Below, piece after piece: positions 1 to 7,812 of a stretch of 15,836 nucleotides of DNA (position 1 is the stretch's first letter; each line of letters begins with the position of its first letter). The notes beneath the pieces were generated by a model that worked only from the letters and a program-made list of their open reading frames with translations, did not search any database and had not been told where the DNA came from. The DNA is from UMGS1002 sp050309735 (GTDB lineage: Bacteria; Bacillota; Clostridia; Oscillospirales; CAG-272). Both the position numbers and the translations under genes were made by a program. The stretch lies in contig JBNRMS010000015.1 in assembly GCA_050309735.1 (NCBI GenBank), forward strand, positions 1 through 15,836, written 5' to 3'.

Positions 1-1718
1 GCCTTATGGCTGTTGGGCTCTCCGAGAAACTCGTCGTATATAATTTTGACAGCTGAGTTCTCATGCGATTTGCGTAGATCCATCTGTTTGTCTGCCTGGT
101 ATAGCACCGACGCACGCTTGGCGCGCAGATCGACCGAATCTCTAACCGATGCGGGCTGATAGGGCTGTCCGCCTCCGTTTACGCAACCGCCGGGACAGGC
201 CATGATTTCGATGAACTGAACATCAACCTCACCCGACTTAACGGCGTTGAGCAGCTTTTTAGCGTTTCCGGTACCGCTTGTAACAGCGACCTTCAGCTCA
301 AGGTCACCGAGCTTGTATGATGCAAACTTGATGCCGGTTGTGCCGCGCACTTCCTCAAAGTCAAGCTTCTCAAGCGGAACTCCGAGCACTGCCTCGGCGG
401 CTGTGCGCAGAGCGGCTTCCATAACTCCGCCCGTGGCGCCGAAAATAGCGCCGGCGCCCGAACCAACTCCGAAGGGATCGTCGAACTTCTCGTCGTCAAG
501 AGCTCTGAAGTTGATACCCGCGCTCTCTATCATGCGTCCGACCTCGCGCGTGGTTATCGCGACATCAACGTCGGCAACACCCGCCGCCGACTGTCCGGAA
601 CGGCCTACCTCATATTTCTTTGCCGTGCAGGGGATTGCCGAGACGAAAAAGATGTCCTTGGGATCCCAGCCGTTCTTCTTGGCAAAATAGGTCTTAATAA
701 TCGCACCGAACATCTGCTGGGGCGACTTGCAGGTTGAGAGATTTTCGGTGAGCTCGGGGAAATAATGCTCGCAGAATTTAATCCAACCGGGCGAACAGGA
801 GGTGATGAGGGGGAGGTTCTCGCCTGTCTTAAGACGGCTGAGAAGCTCGTGAGCCTCTTCAATGATAGTCAGGTCGGCCGTCATATTCATATCGAAAACG
901 CCGTCAAAGCCAAGCCGCTTGAGGGCGGCGACCATCTTGCCCTCGCAGTCAGTGCCGGGCTCATAGCCAAAGCACTCGCCTATCTGGGCACGAACCGAGG
1001 GGGCTGTGCAGATAAAGACCTTCTTGTTCGGGTCTGCTATGGCGGCGCGCACCTTGTCGATATCCTCGCGCTCGTGCAGAGCTCCGGTCGGGCAGGCGAC
1101 TACGCACTGTCCGCAATTGATGCAGGAGGTCTCGCTAAGGGCGCTCTCAAAGGCGCAGCCGATGTGTGTGTCGAATCCGCGGTCGTTTACGCCGATAACG
1201 CCGACCGCCTGAACAGTATTACAAGCGGCAACACAGCGACGGCAAAGTATGCACTTGGAGTTGTCGCGTATGAGCGAGGGCGAGGCATCGTCGATCTCCG
1301 ACTCGGTTTTAGTGCCGCCGAAACGCGTTTCGTTGACACCATAATCATGGCAGAGCTTCTGTAGCTCGCAGGTTGTGCTGCGAACGCAGGAGAGGCACTC
1401 CCGGTTGTGATTTGAGAGAAGCAGCTCGAGATTCATTTTTCTTGAACTGTTAATTCTCGGGGTATTGGTGGTAATCGACATTCCGTCGCTCACGGGGTAA
1501 ACGCAAGAGGTAACCATTTTATTCGGGCCCATCGAGCCGTCCCTCTGTTTCTCCGCAACCTCAACAACACAAATGCGGCAGGCGCCGATTTCGTTGATAT
1601 CCTTAACATAGCAAAGCGTGGGAATATCAATCTTTGCGGCTTTTGCGGCCTTGAGGACTGTTGAGCCCTTCTCGACCGAATAATCTCGGCCGTTTATTTT
1701 TACATTAATCATTTCCAT
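1..1718 (-). CDS. hydA: [FeFe] hydrogenase catalytic subunit HydA of a trimeric NADH/ferredoxin hydrogenase (3' end cut by window)
   Basis: This subunit makes or oxidises H2 at the H-cluster and takes part in the HydABC complex, which couples NADH and ferredoxin to H2 in the cytoplasm. About 572 residues are present. An N-terminal [2Fe-2S] region (Cys36, Cys47, Cys50 and a later Cys) is followed by a His-ligated cluster motif H-x3-C-x2-C-x5-C. Two [4Fe-4S] motifs follow (CILCRRC and CINCGQC), then the catalytic domain with L1 TSCSPGW (Cys308), L2 IPCTAKKYE (Cys364) and L3 EIMACPGGCVNGGG (Cys508, Cys512). The frame is still open at the left edge and ends in a typical C-terminal stretch (FLGEPNSHK), so only about ten residues should be missing. 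ATG 1718 is chosen because AAAGGAG lies 12 bases upstream, overlapping the hydB stop. ATG 1712 is a less likely alternative. L1 and L2 each differ from the clostridial CpI pattern by one residue. It is the last gene of the hydC-to-hydA unit. Confidence 0.95.
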   Translation of the reverse strand, partial: MEMINVKINGRDYSVEKGSTVLKAAKAAKIDIPTLCYVKDINEIGACRICVVEVAEKQRDGSMGPNKMVTSCVYPVSDGMSITTNTPRINSSRKMNLELLLSNHNRECLSCVRSTTCELQKLCHDYGVNETRFGGTKTESEIDDASPSLIRDNSKCILCRRCVAACNTVQAVGVIGVNDRGFDTHIGCAFESALSETSCINCGQCVVACPTGALHEREDIDKVRAAIADPNKKVFICTAPSVRAQIGECFGYEPGTDCEGKMVAALKRLGFDGVFDMNMTADLTIIEEAHELLSRLKTGENLPLITSCSPGWIKFCEHYFPELTENLSTCKSPQQMFGAIIKTYFAKKNGWDPKDIFFVSAIPCTAKKYEVGRSGQSAAGVADVDVAITTREVGRMIESAGINFRALDDEKFDDPFGVGSGAGAIFGATGGVMEAALRTAAEAVLGVPLEKLDFEEVRGTTGIKFASYKLGDLELKVAVTSGTGNAKKLLNAVKSGEVDVQFIEIMACPGGCVNGGGQPYQPASVRDSVDLRAKRASVLYQADKQMDLRKSHENSAVKIIYDEFLGEPNSHK

Positions 1719-1738
1719 TATAAGAGAGGTCTCCTTTC

Positions 1739-3556
1739 TCACTTCTTTAAAACCGCGTTGAACTTGCAGGCCTCAAGACAGGCGCCGCATTTTATGCACT
1801 TGTCCTGTATTATCTCGTAGGAGGGCAGCTTGTGTCCGGGAGCGATGTAGGAAGTTTTTGTTATAGTGTCCACCGGGCAGGCCTTCGCGCACTTGCCGCA
1901 GCCTATGCACTTCTCTTTATCAATTGTGTATCGGAGCAGGCTCTTACATACACCGGCGGGACATCTCTTGTCAACTATGTGTGCGATATACTCGTCTCTG
2001 AAATAGCGCAGGGTCGAGACGACGGGGTTAGGCGCCGTTTGTCCGAGACCGCAGAGCGACGCACCCTTGATATATCCGCAAAGCTCCTCAATCTTCTCAA
2101 GGTCTTCCATATCGGCCTTGCCTTCGATAATCTTGTCGAGCATCTCAAGCAGTCGGCGGGTTCCGATTCGGCAGGGAGTGCATTTTCCGCAGGATTCTTC
2201 AACTGTGAAGTCGAGGAAGAAGCGGGCGATGTCGACCATGCAGGTGTCTTCGTCCATTATTATAAGACCGCCTGAGCCCATCATAGAGCCGATTGCAACC
2301 AGGTTGTCGTAGTCAATGGGAGTGTCTATGAGATGAGCGGGAATACATCCGCCGGACGGGCCGCCGGTCTGTGCTGCTTTGAATTTTTTGCCGTTGGGTA
2401 TTCCGCCGCCTATCTCCTCGATTACCTCGCGAAGAGTGGTTCCCATCGGGATTTCAACAAGCCCTGTATTGGTAATATTGCCGCCGAGAGCGAACACCTT
2501 AGTTCCCTTAGACTTCTCTGTTCCCATCGAGGAGAACCATTCGGGACCATTGAGTATAATCGGGCAGATATTTGCGTATGTTTCAACGTTATTTAGTATA
2601 GTGGGTTTTCCGAAAAGACCCTTTTCTGCCGGGAAGGGCGGACGCGGACGCGGCTCGCCGCGATTGCCCTCAAGAGAGGTCATCAGCGCCGTTTCCTCGC
2701 CGCACACGAAAGCCCCCGCACCAAGGCGGAGCTGTATGTCAAATTTAAAATCGGTTCCGAAAATGTTCTTGCCGAGCAAGCCCATCTCGCGAGCCTGCTT
2801 TATAGCAACCTTCAAGCGGTGAATTGCAATCGGATATTCGGCGCGGACATATATGTATCCCTCATCGGCTCCTATCGCATATCCCGCAATGGCCATAGCC
2901 TCGATGATTGAATGGGGGTCACCCTCAAGAAGTGAGCGATCCATAAAGGCGCCGGGGTCGCCCTCGTCGGCGTTGCAGCAAACGTATTTTTGAACCTTCC
3001 CGCGGTTAGCGCAGGCAAATCTCCATTTAAGTCCGGTCGGGAATCCGGCTCCGCCCCGCCCGCGCAGACCCGAGTCAAGAATAAGCTGAATAACCTCATC
3101 GGGCGTCATCTCTGTCAGCACCTTTCCAAGGGCTGCATATCCGTCAACCGCGATATATTCGTTGATATCCTCGGGGTCAATCACTCCGCAGTTGCGAAGA
3201 GCGATGCGAAGCTGTTTTTTATAGAAAGTAGTGTTCGAGAGCGAGGTGATTGTGCTGGTGTCGCCTTCTTTCTCGTGGTATTCAAGGCGGGCTACCGGGC
3301 GGCCTTTAAGAAGGTGCTCCTCGACTATCTCGGGAATATCCTTGGCTTCTACCATATTATAGAAGGTGCCGTCGGGATACACTATCATAATCGGGCCGAG
3401 TGCGCAAAGACCAAAGCATCCTGTGGTGACTACCTTAATTTCATCTTCAAGCCCCTTGGCTGCAAGCTCCTTTTCGAGCACTTTCCTGAGTGTTTCACTG
3501 CCCGAGGAGGAGCAACCGGTTCCTCCGCAGATCAGAACGTGTGAGCGTATAATCAT
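1739..3556 (-). CDS. hydB: NADH-binding flavoprotein subunit HydB (NuoF-like) of the trimeric [FeFe] hydrogenase
   Basis: HydB binds FMN and NAD(H) and links NADH to the iron-sulfur chain of HydA; in this family it is regarded as the bifurcation centre. The 605 residues match the usual length. The order is: a thioredoxin-like [2Fe-2S] domain (CGGTGCSSSG near residue 10, TTGCFGLC near 45), the NuoF FMN/NADH fold (GRGGAGFPTGLKW near 165, GAGAFVCGEETALMTSLEG near 275), an SLBB-type segment, the NuoF [4Fe-4S] motif (SCGKCTPCRIGTRR with a later Cys in LCGLGQ), and a C-terminal pair of ferredoxin motifs (CIGCGKCAKACP, CIKCGACLEAC). Stand-alone complex I NuoF lacks the extra N- and C-terminal clusters, so the hydrogenase/formate-dehydrogenase type is clear. 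The ribosome binding site is GGAGG, ten bases before the ATG. It sits 28 bases after the [2Fe-2S] gene, and its stop overlaps the hydA ribosome binding site. Confidence 0.95.
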   Translation of the reverse strand: MIIRSHVLICGGTGCSSSGSETLRKVLEKELAAKGLEDEIKVVTTGCFGLCALGPIMIVYPDGTFYNMVEAKDIPEIVEEHLLKGRPVARLEYHEKEGDTSTITSLSNTTFYKKQLRIALRNCGVIDPEDINEYIAVDGYAALGKVLTEMTPDEVIQLILDSGLRGRGGAGFPTGLKWRFACANRGKVQKYVCCNADEGDPGAFMDRSLLEGDPHSIIEAMAIAGYAIGADEGYIYVRAEYPIAIHRLKVAIKQAREMGLLGKNIFGTDFKFDIQLRLGAGAFVCGEETALMTSLEGNRGEPRPRPPFPAEKGLFGKPTILNNVETYANICPIILNGPEWFSSMGTEKSKGTKVFALGGNITNTGLVEIPMGTTLREVIEEIGGGIPNGKKFKAAQTGGPSGGCIPAHLIDTPIDYDNLVAIGSMMGSGGLIIMDEDTCMVDIARFFLDFTVEESCGKCTPCRIGTRRLLEMLDKIIEGKADMEDLEKIEELCGYIKGASLCGLGQTAPNPVVSTLRYFRDEYIAHIVDKRCPAGVCKSLLRYTIDKEKCIGCGKCAKACPVDTITKTSYIAPGHKLPSYEIIQDKCIKCGACLEACKFNAVLKK

Positions 3557-3584
3557 TATAGTTTGTCCTCCAAATATCCAGCGG

Positions 3585-3956
3585 TTATTTCTTGTTGTAG
3601 CCGATTGTGTACGACTCTATTGTGCGGCCGCCCTTGAGATGCTTCTCGACAACTTCGGCCGCTTTCTCGGCAGTCATTTTTACATAAGTAACCTTTTCCT
3701 TGCCGTCCTCATAAATTTCGACCACCGGCTCATACTGACATATGCCGATGCAGCCTGTCTGTGTGACGGTTACTTTATCTTCAAGTCCGAGTTCGTTGAC
3801 CTTGCCGACAAAGGATGTGAGCACCGGACGTGCGCCCGCCGCAATTCCGCAGGTCGCCATTCCGACGACAACACGGGTCTTACCCGAACCCTCGCGGACA
3901 GAAACTTTACTCTTCATCTGTTCTCTGATAGCCGCAAGTTCCGCTAATGTTTTCAT
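3585..3956 (-). CDS. Thioredoxin-like [2Fe-2S] ferredoxin-domain protein of the hydrogenase operon
   Basis: A 123-residue protein of the thioredoxin-like [2Fe-2S] ferredoxin family, the same fold as the N terminus of HydB and the C-terminal half of NuoE. The visible ligands are Cys in MATCGIAAGARP near residue 37 and the pair in TGCIGIC near residues 78-82. The first motif has only one Cys where classic members have C-x4-C, a pattern I recall from other stand-alone versions in hydABC operons. The N terminus (about 30 residues) is predicted helical and charged. It probably carries electrons within, or helps assemble, the hydrogenase, but its precise role is not established. GGAGG lies ten bases upstream of the ATG. 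The gene lies between the GHKL ATPase gene and hydB. Confidence 0.85.
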   Translation of the reverse strand: MKTLAELAAIREQMKSKVSVREGSGKTRVVVGMATCGIAAGARPVLTSFVGKVNELGLEDKVTVTQTGCIGICQYEPVVEIYEDGKEKVTYVKMTAEKAAEVVEKHLKGGRTIESYTIGYNKK

Positions 3957-3974
3957 AGCTTAATATCCTCCGAA

Positions 3975-4556
3975 TTATTTTTCGTTGTTATCCCCGGATG
4001 TCTTTATCCGGGAGTTATATTGCTGGGCGATATATTCCGAAATCCACTTCATTACCTCCGGCTCGGCCAATGATACTTCTCCGAGCACGCCCCGCAGCTC
4101 CGACGTGTCAAGCTTCACCTCAAGCGTCGGTGTTTTGTGGTAGTATTTGTAATCTTTTTCGGGATAACCATGTATCAACACGGCAATCGTCTCGAGCATA
4201 TCACCGAGCGGCGGACAGTCTACACTGCCCGTGTTAAAGACGGCCGTAACCGTTGTTCCGTGGTTTACCGGGTCGTCGTCCGATGTTATCGAGTTTATCA
4301 CAAGCTCCCCTCCGGTAAGCTCGGCCGCCATTCTAAAAAGAGGAAGACCAAGACCAACCTTTCGGGTTGTGCGTGTGGTATAGAAGGGGTCGGCTGCTTT
4401 TTTGACAACCTCGCCAGACATACCGCGGCCGTCGTCACTCACCGTTATCTTAAGCTGTCCACCCTCGTCCTCAAGGAGCGATATGCTGATATTCCTCGCG
4501 CCGGCCGCTATCGAGTTCTGCGCGATATCAAGAATGCTGAGCGACAGGTCTCTCAT
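3975..4556 (-). CDS. GHKL-type ATP-binding protein (histidine-kinase-like ATPase domain) inside the hydABC operon
   Basis: A 193-residue protein consisting mainly of a histidine-kinase/HSP90-type ATPase domain without sensor or phosphoacceptor domains. The boxes are visible in order: N box DIAQNSIAAGA (residues 10-20), G1 DDGRGM (near 40), F box DPFYTTR (near 55), G2 GLGLPL (near 68) and G3 HGTTV (near 98). The last 80 residues form a short extra region of unknown role. There is no membrane segment. The family occurs between nuoE-like and nuoF-like genes in many clostridial hydABC operons, but its substrate is not known to me. A signalling or assembly role is inference. The gene starts six bases after the hydC stop and shows no good ribosome binding site, so translational coupling to hydC is likely. 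Confidence 0.85.
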   Translation of the reverse strand: MRDLSLSILDIAQNSIAAGARNISISLLEDEGGQLKITVSDDGRGMSGEVVKKAADPFYTTRTTRKVGLGLPLFRMAAELTGGELVINSITSDDDPVNHGTTVTAVFNTGSVDCPPLGDMLETIAVLIHGYPEKDYKYYHKTPTLEVKLDTSELRGVLGEVSLAEPEVMKWISEYIAQQYNSRIKTSGDNNEK

Positions 4557-4562
4557 CTAATC

Positions 4563-5060
4563 TCAGTCTTTGTATTTTTCGAGTATTCCCGGGATATCAG
4601 ACTGAACAAGGCGTCCGTAAACGTCACCGTTAATTGTAAGTACCGGGGCAAGTCCGCACGCACCTATGCAGCGGGTTGCTTCGAGCGAATATTTGCCGTC
4701 GGGCGAAGTGCTGCCCACGGGTAGATTAAGCTGGTTTGATATTTCTTCAAGAAGCTTTGCCGCACCTTTGACATAGCAAGCGGTACCCATGCAAACCGAA
4801 ATAGAATAATGTCCGTTCGGGTTGAGCTTAAACTGCGAGTAAAATGTGACTATGCCGAAAACTTCTTCGTAAGACACGCCAAGTTCCCTCGCGATTATTT
4901 TCTGAACTTCGACCGGAAGATAACCGTATATTTCCTGCGCCCCTTGAAGAACCGGCATCATCGGGCCTTTTTCGCCCTTATATTTGGCGATAACCTTCAG
5001 AAGCTTTTCTTCCTGCTCCGGGGTGCCGCGAAATTCGACGGTTGTCAGCGACTTTCTCAT
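4563..5060 (-). CDS. hydC: [2Fe-2S] subunit HydC (NuoE-like) of the trimeric [FeFe] hydrogenase
   Basis: HydC carries one [2Fe-2S] cluster next to the HydB flavin in NADH-dependent hydrogenases and complex I-like dehydrogenases. The 165 residues match NuoE/HydC length. The N-terminal helical part (residues 1-75) contains LPVEVQKIIARELGVS and the strongly conserved GIVTFYSQF. The thioredoxin-like half has the ligands C-x4-C in SVCMGTACYVKGA (near residues 90-95) and C-x3-C in ATRCIGACGLAPV (near 131-135). It is the first gene of the unit. GGGAGG lies about 11 bases before the ATG, and the upstream 200 bases contain a promoter, a hairpin and a possible Rex site. Confidence 0.93.
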   Translation of the reverse strand: MRKSLTTVEFRGTPEQEEKLLKVIAKYKGEKGPMMPVLQGAQEIYGYLPVEVQKIIARELGVSYEEVFGIVTFYSQFKLNPNGHYSISVCMGTACYVKGAAKLLEEISNQLNLPVGSTSPDGKYSLEATRCIGACGLAPVLTINGDVYGRLVQSDIPGILEKYKD

Positions 5061-5080
5061 TGTTGGATTTTCCTCCCTGA

Positions 5081-5098
5081 TTGATATTTATTTAACAA
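5081..5098. promoter_or_regulatory. Possible Rex (redox repressor) operator upstream of hydC
   Basis: The 18-base sequence TTGATATTTATTTAACAA matches the Rex pattern TTGTTAA-N4-TTAACAA. One half is perfect and the other matches at five of seven positions. It lies in the transcribed leader, between the hydC promoter and its ribosome binding site, so a bound repressor would act as a roadblock. Rex senses the NADH/NAD+ ratio and controls fermentative and hydrogenase genes in several Clostridia and Thermotogae, which fits this operon. AT-rich leaders can match by chance. Confidence 0.4.
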
Positions 5099-5115
5099 TG
5101 TGTTCCGTAAAAACC

Positions 5116-5134
5116 TCCCATTTTGACAATGGGA
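5116..5134 (-). promoter_or_regulatory. Leader hairpin upstream of hydC
   Basis: TCCCATT and AATGGGA form a perfect 7-bp stem with a five-base loop. On the hydC transcript the stem is followed by GG and then TTTTTA. It could be a weak attenuator or an mRNA-stabilising hairpin. It is too weak to call a terminator with confidence. Confidence 0.35.
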
Positions 5135-5213
5135 TTTGATAAGGTCTGCTTCAAAATACATTTTTAATTTTGCTGCAGAGTATGCATAAAACCATAAGGC
5201 CCATATCCAATAT

Positions 5214-5242
5214 ATTATAATATAAAAATGATGACTTGTCTA
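5214..5242 (-). promoter_or_regulatory. Vegetative-type promoter of the hydC-to-hydA operon
   Basis: Read on the minus strand, TAGACA (5237-5242) and TATAAT (5214-5219) are separated by exactly 17 bases, a near-consensus sigma-A promoter. The start should fall near 5207, giving a leader of about 147 bases. No clear terminator lies between the PHP gene and this promoter, so readthrough from the upstream unit is also possible. Confidence 0.75.
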
Positions 5243-5261
5243 TAGCATTTTTAATATTTAT

Positions 5262-6011
5262 TCAAAATCCTGCAGAAAATTTGCGGGAATTGAGGAATTT
5301 TATTAGTTGATGGCGCATATCGGCGTCGTCTGCCGTGTCCTCAAAATCAAACGAGCCGGGGGGCATGGCACACATTTCCTCAAGCGTGTGTGCGTCGGAG
5401 TTTTTTAAAATCAAAACTTTACTGAGCAAGGGGTGCTTTTCTTTAAATCGCGAAATAACACCGTGGTCGAAAACCTCGGCTGCCGTAAAATCCGGTTCGG
5501 GGGGAAATGTTCCAAGAATCGAGATAAGTCCGTTTGACCGCTTGTCCACATGAGCCGGAAAAGCCGCCCCGCCCCGCCGCCTCACCTCGCGCGCTGCGCT
5601 TGTGATGTCAAGCTCGGTCGCGGGGATAAGCAGGTATTCGTCCTTCCCTGCCACCTCGTCGTTATTATTCATTATTATCTGGTCGCCAAAAATATCGGGA
5701 CGATTTTTTATCTTCAAGCGGCGCGGTTCCACGAATGCGTCAAACTCCATCGCTAAATCAAGCGTTGGAAAAAGACATACCATGTGGATGTCCTCCGAAG
5801 TTGTCAGCTCCATTCCCGCGACCGCAACTACCCCCCGTCTCTCGCAGGCCGAAAAGAAGGCCGGACAGTTTTTGGATGTGTTGTGGTCGGTCAGCGCCGC
5901 GAAGCGCAGGCCACAGAGCTTTGCCATTCCCGCTATATTGCCAGGGGTCATCTCATAGTCGCCGCAGGGTGAGAGACAGGAATGGATATGCAGATCGTAT
6001 TTGACCGACAT
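5262..6011 (-). CDS. PHP-domain metal-dependent phosphoesterase
   Basis: About 249 residues with the PHP signature: a metal-binding HIH motif close to the N terminus (YDLHIHSCLSPCGD), LTDHNT near residue 45, a conserved GMELTT near 68, FPAHVDK near 155 and SDAH near 210. PHP proteins use two or three metal ions to hydrolyse phosphoesters. Members include histidinol phosphatase, nucleotide phosphatases and polymerase-associated domains, and the substrate here cannot be read from sequence. The ATG at 6011 is preferred because GGGGAG lies eight bases upstream; a GTG at 6020 overlaps the previous stop and is the alternative. The gene is tightly joined to the second DRTGG gene and ends the sensory unit, so it could remove a phosphoryl signal or degrade a small molecule made by that pathway (inference). 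Confidence 0.85.
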   Translation of the reverse strand: MSVKYDLHIHSCLSPCGDYEMTPGNIAGMAKLCGLRFAALTDHNTSKNCPAFFSACERRGVVAVAGMELTTSEDIHMVCLFPTLDLAMEFDAFVEPRRLKIKNRPDIFGDQIIMNNNDEVAGKDEYLLIPATELDITSAAREVRRRGGAAFPAHVDKRSNGLISILGTFPPEPDFTAAEVFDHGVISRFKEKHPLLSKVLILKNSDAHTLEEMCAMPPGSFDFEDTADDADMRHQLIKFLNSRKFSAGF

Positions 6012-6016
6012 ATCGC

Positions 6017-6370
6017 TCACTCCCCGGGCGCTGAAGCCAAATCCCGCAAGGCGACAGACAGGGCTGCCGAAAGCTCAAACGCCGTCATTCGCGAGCGAAG
6101 GACGTTTATCCCCTCCTGCTCAGCTTTTTTCACAACATCGCTCGCCACCGGGGCGTCCTCGGCTAAAACAATCGCACTGACGCCAACCAGATGCGCCACT
6201 GCAACTACATTTATGTTTGTCATTATGGTTATCCACACCTGACCCTCACCTGCTCTTCCCATGACCCAACTAAGCAGGTCACAGGTATAGCAGCCGCTCA
6301 CCTCTGTGTCGGGCGAGGGGAGAGTAAGTATTTCAAGCCCGAGCCGCTCGGCCAATTCGGATATTTTCAT
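6017..6370 (-). CDS. DRTGG-domain small regulatory protein (second copy)
   Basis: A 117-residue soluble protein made of a single DRTGG-type domain. This domain is best known as a regulatory module in some phosphotransacetylases, in CBS-domain proteins and beside HPr kinase-like folds. DLLSWVMG near residue 32 marks the family, followed by an alternating beta/alpha pattern (VWITIMTNINVVAVA, VSAIVLAE). It resembles the gene at 8250-8606 in size and layout. The ATG overlaps the stop of the hydrogenase-like gene as ATGA, and its own stop overlaps the GTG alternative start of the PHP gene, so translation of the three is probably coupled. A ligand-sensing or protein-interaction role is inference. 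Confidence 0.8.
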   Translation of the reverse strand: MKISELAERLGLEILTLPSPDTEVSGCYTCDLLSWVMGRAGEGQVWITIMTNINVVAVAHLVGVSAIVLAEDAPVASDVVKKAEQEGINVLRSRMTAFELSAALSVALRDLASAPGE

Positions 6371-7695
6371 ATCTTAGTCCCCTGTTCTTGTGTTTCGATT
6401 TCATCCGGAGTTTTCGCGTCTCTTGCTTCGATGTCATTGCGCTCGGCTCGCTTACGCAGGTTTATGATGCAGTCGTCGGGTGTCGCCTCGCCGTTTACTA
6501 TATCCTCGGCGAGCGCCTGACAGGTCGGCGCCCCGCAGGAGCCGCAGTCAAGGTCGCAGAAGGTCTCGCGGAGCTGCTGGATTTCGGTCATCTTCCTCAT
6601 CGCCTCGTTTCGATCAGCATCAAGCCGCATGACAGGCGAATAATTAACGCTCGAATCCCAAAGAATATTGCTCGGCACCACCCCGCCATCGCTGGGTGGT
6701 ACGCGGTTCATCGAAACGGGCAGGTATCTTCGCAGGGCTTGCAATCTTGCCTTTGCAATATAAGGGTTCTCGACGTTCAAGGCGCCGCCGACACAGCCGC
6801 CGTTGCACGAGTTTAGCTCGATAAATTCAAGCCCGCGTATATTCTCCTTTTCGATTTCGTCAAGCACATGAATTATATTCTCAATTCCGTCTGCCGCGAG
6901 GTATCGATCATTCATCAATGCAGATGATTCGCCTCCGCTCCCCGCCCAGCCGATTCCTATTATCCCGGTTCGTGAGGATGTTGTGGGATTTGTTATCTTA
7001 TTCATCACGGGTACCAGCATAAAATACACATCGCTAATCGCCAGCACGCCGTCGATCGCACTTTTTTCTGTTCCAAGCGGCGTTCTTGCATATGAAACTT
7101 TTGCCGGGCAGGGCGAGATGAAGAGGGCGCAAATGTCGTCGTCAGAAAGGTCGGGATGGTTTCTTTTGGCTTCTTCCTTCGCCATTCTTGCGGCATATTC
7201 GACAGGAGGCAGGATTGGCAGGAGATTATCAATAAGGCTCGGGAATCTGACGCTGATAAGCCGCACCAATGCCGGACAGGCCGAGCTGATGACCGGCTTC
7301 TTAATCCCTTCCTTGCTCATATACTGGCGCGTGTACCCAGAGACAAGCTCGGCGGCGCGCGCCACCTCGTAAACCTCGTCAAACCCGCAGCGCAGAAGAC
7401 CGCTGACTATGTAATCTATATCATCAAGCTTGTCAAACTGTCCGTAAAGAGCAGGTGCCGGGAGCGCAATTTTATATTTGTAATTATCAAATTTTTCAAG
7501 CTTATCAAATATCGCCCGCTTTGCCTGATATGGGCATATTCTGATACATTCGCCGCAGTCGATACACCGCTCATCCTTTATAACCGCCTTCCCGTTCCGA
7601 ACCCGAATAGCCTCGGTGGGGCAGTGTTTTATACAATGGGTGCATCCCCGACAAAGATCGGTCTGTAGCGTCACCGAGTGCTGTACTCGATTCAT
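6367..7695 (-). CDS. Putative sensory [FeFe] hydrogenase (HydS-like, group C/D type) with ferredoxin and C-terminal Fe-S domains
   Basis: A 442-residue cytoplasmic protein. Two [4Fe-4S] motifs lie at the N terminus (Cys15, 18, 21, 25 and Cys44, 47, 50, 54). The hydrogenase large-subunit domain follows, with degenerate signatures: SSACP (Cys140) for L1, SPCPAK (Cys196) for L2 and ELNSCNGGC (Cys297, Cys301) for L3. A C-terminal Fe-S domain has Cys384, 387, 392 and 409. The four Cys that hold the cubane of the H-cluster are kept. The proton-relay Cys of L1 is Ala, and the Met and Glu of L2 are Ser and Tyr. This is the pattern of putatively sensory hydrogenases rather than catalytic HydA. There is no PAS domain. 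ATG 7695 is chosen for AAGGAAG eight bases upstream and because the ferredoxin motif then begins at residue 15. ATG 7770 also has a GGGAG upstream and would add 25 residues of low-complexity character. Confidence 0.85.
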   Translation of the reverse strand: MNRVQHSVTLQTDLCRGCTHCIKHCPTEAIRVRNGKAVIKDERCIDCGECIRICPYQAKRAIFDKLEKFDNYKYKIALPAPALYGQFDKLDDIDYIVSGLLRCGFDEVYEVARAAELVSGYTRQYMSKEGIKKPVISSACPALVRLISVRFPSLIDNLLPILPPVEYAARMAKEEAKRNHPDLSDDDICALFISPCPAKVSYARTPLGTEKSAIDGVLAISDVYFMLVPVMNKITNPTTSSRTGIIGIGWAGSGGESSALMNDRYLAADGIENIIHVLDEIEKENIRGLEFIELNSCNGGCVGGALNVENPYIAKARLQALRRYLPVSMNRVPPSDGGVVPSNILWDSSVNYSPVMRLDADRNEAMRKMTEIQQLRETFCDLDCGSCGAPTCQALAEDIVNGEATPDDCIINLRKRAERNDIEARDAKTPDEIETQEQGTKI

Positions 7696-7812
7696 TTCGG
7701 TTTCTTCCTTTCTGGTTTTTGCGGGGGCGGGTCGGGAGAAATTTTGGAGAGGCTTATTTTTAAGAAGCATTCGCCCGGCTCCCGCTCAAAAGCTTTAACT
7801 ATTTAGTTTCTC

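Noticed and set aside
765..1364. 199-codon plus-strand frame opposite hydA
   Set aside because: It is fully antisense to conserved hydrogenase motifs. Long antisense frames are expected from the codon bias of the real gene.
2990..3947. Long plus-strand frames opposite hydB and the [2Fe-2S] gene
   Set aside because: They lie over well-conserved genes on the other strand, have no ribosome binding sites and show no recognisable domain.
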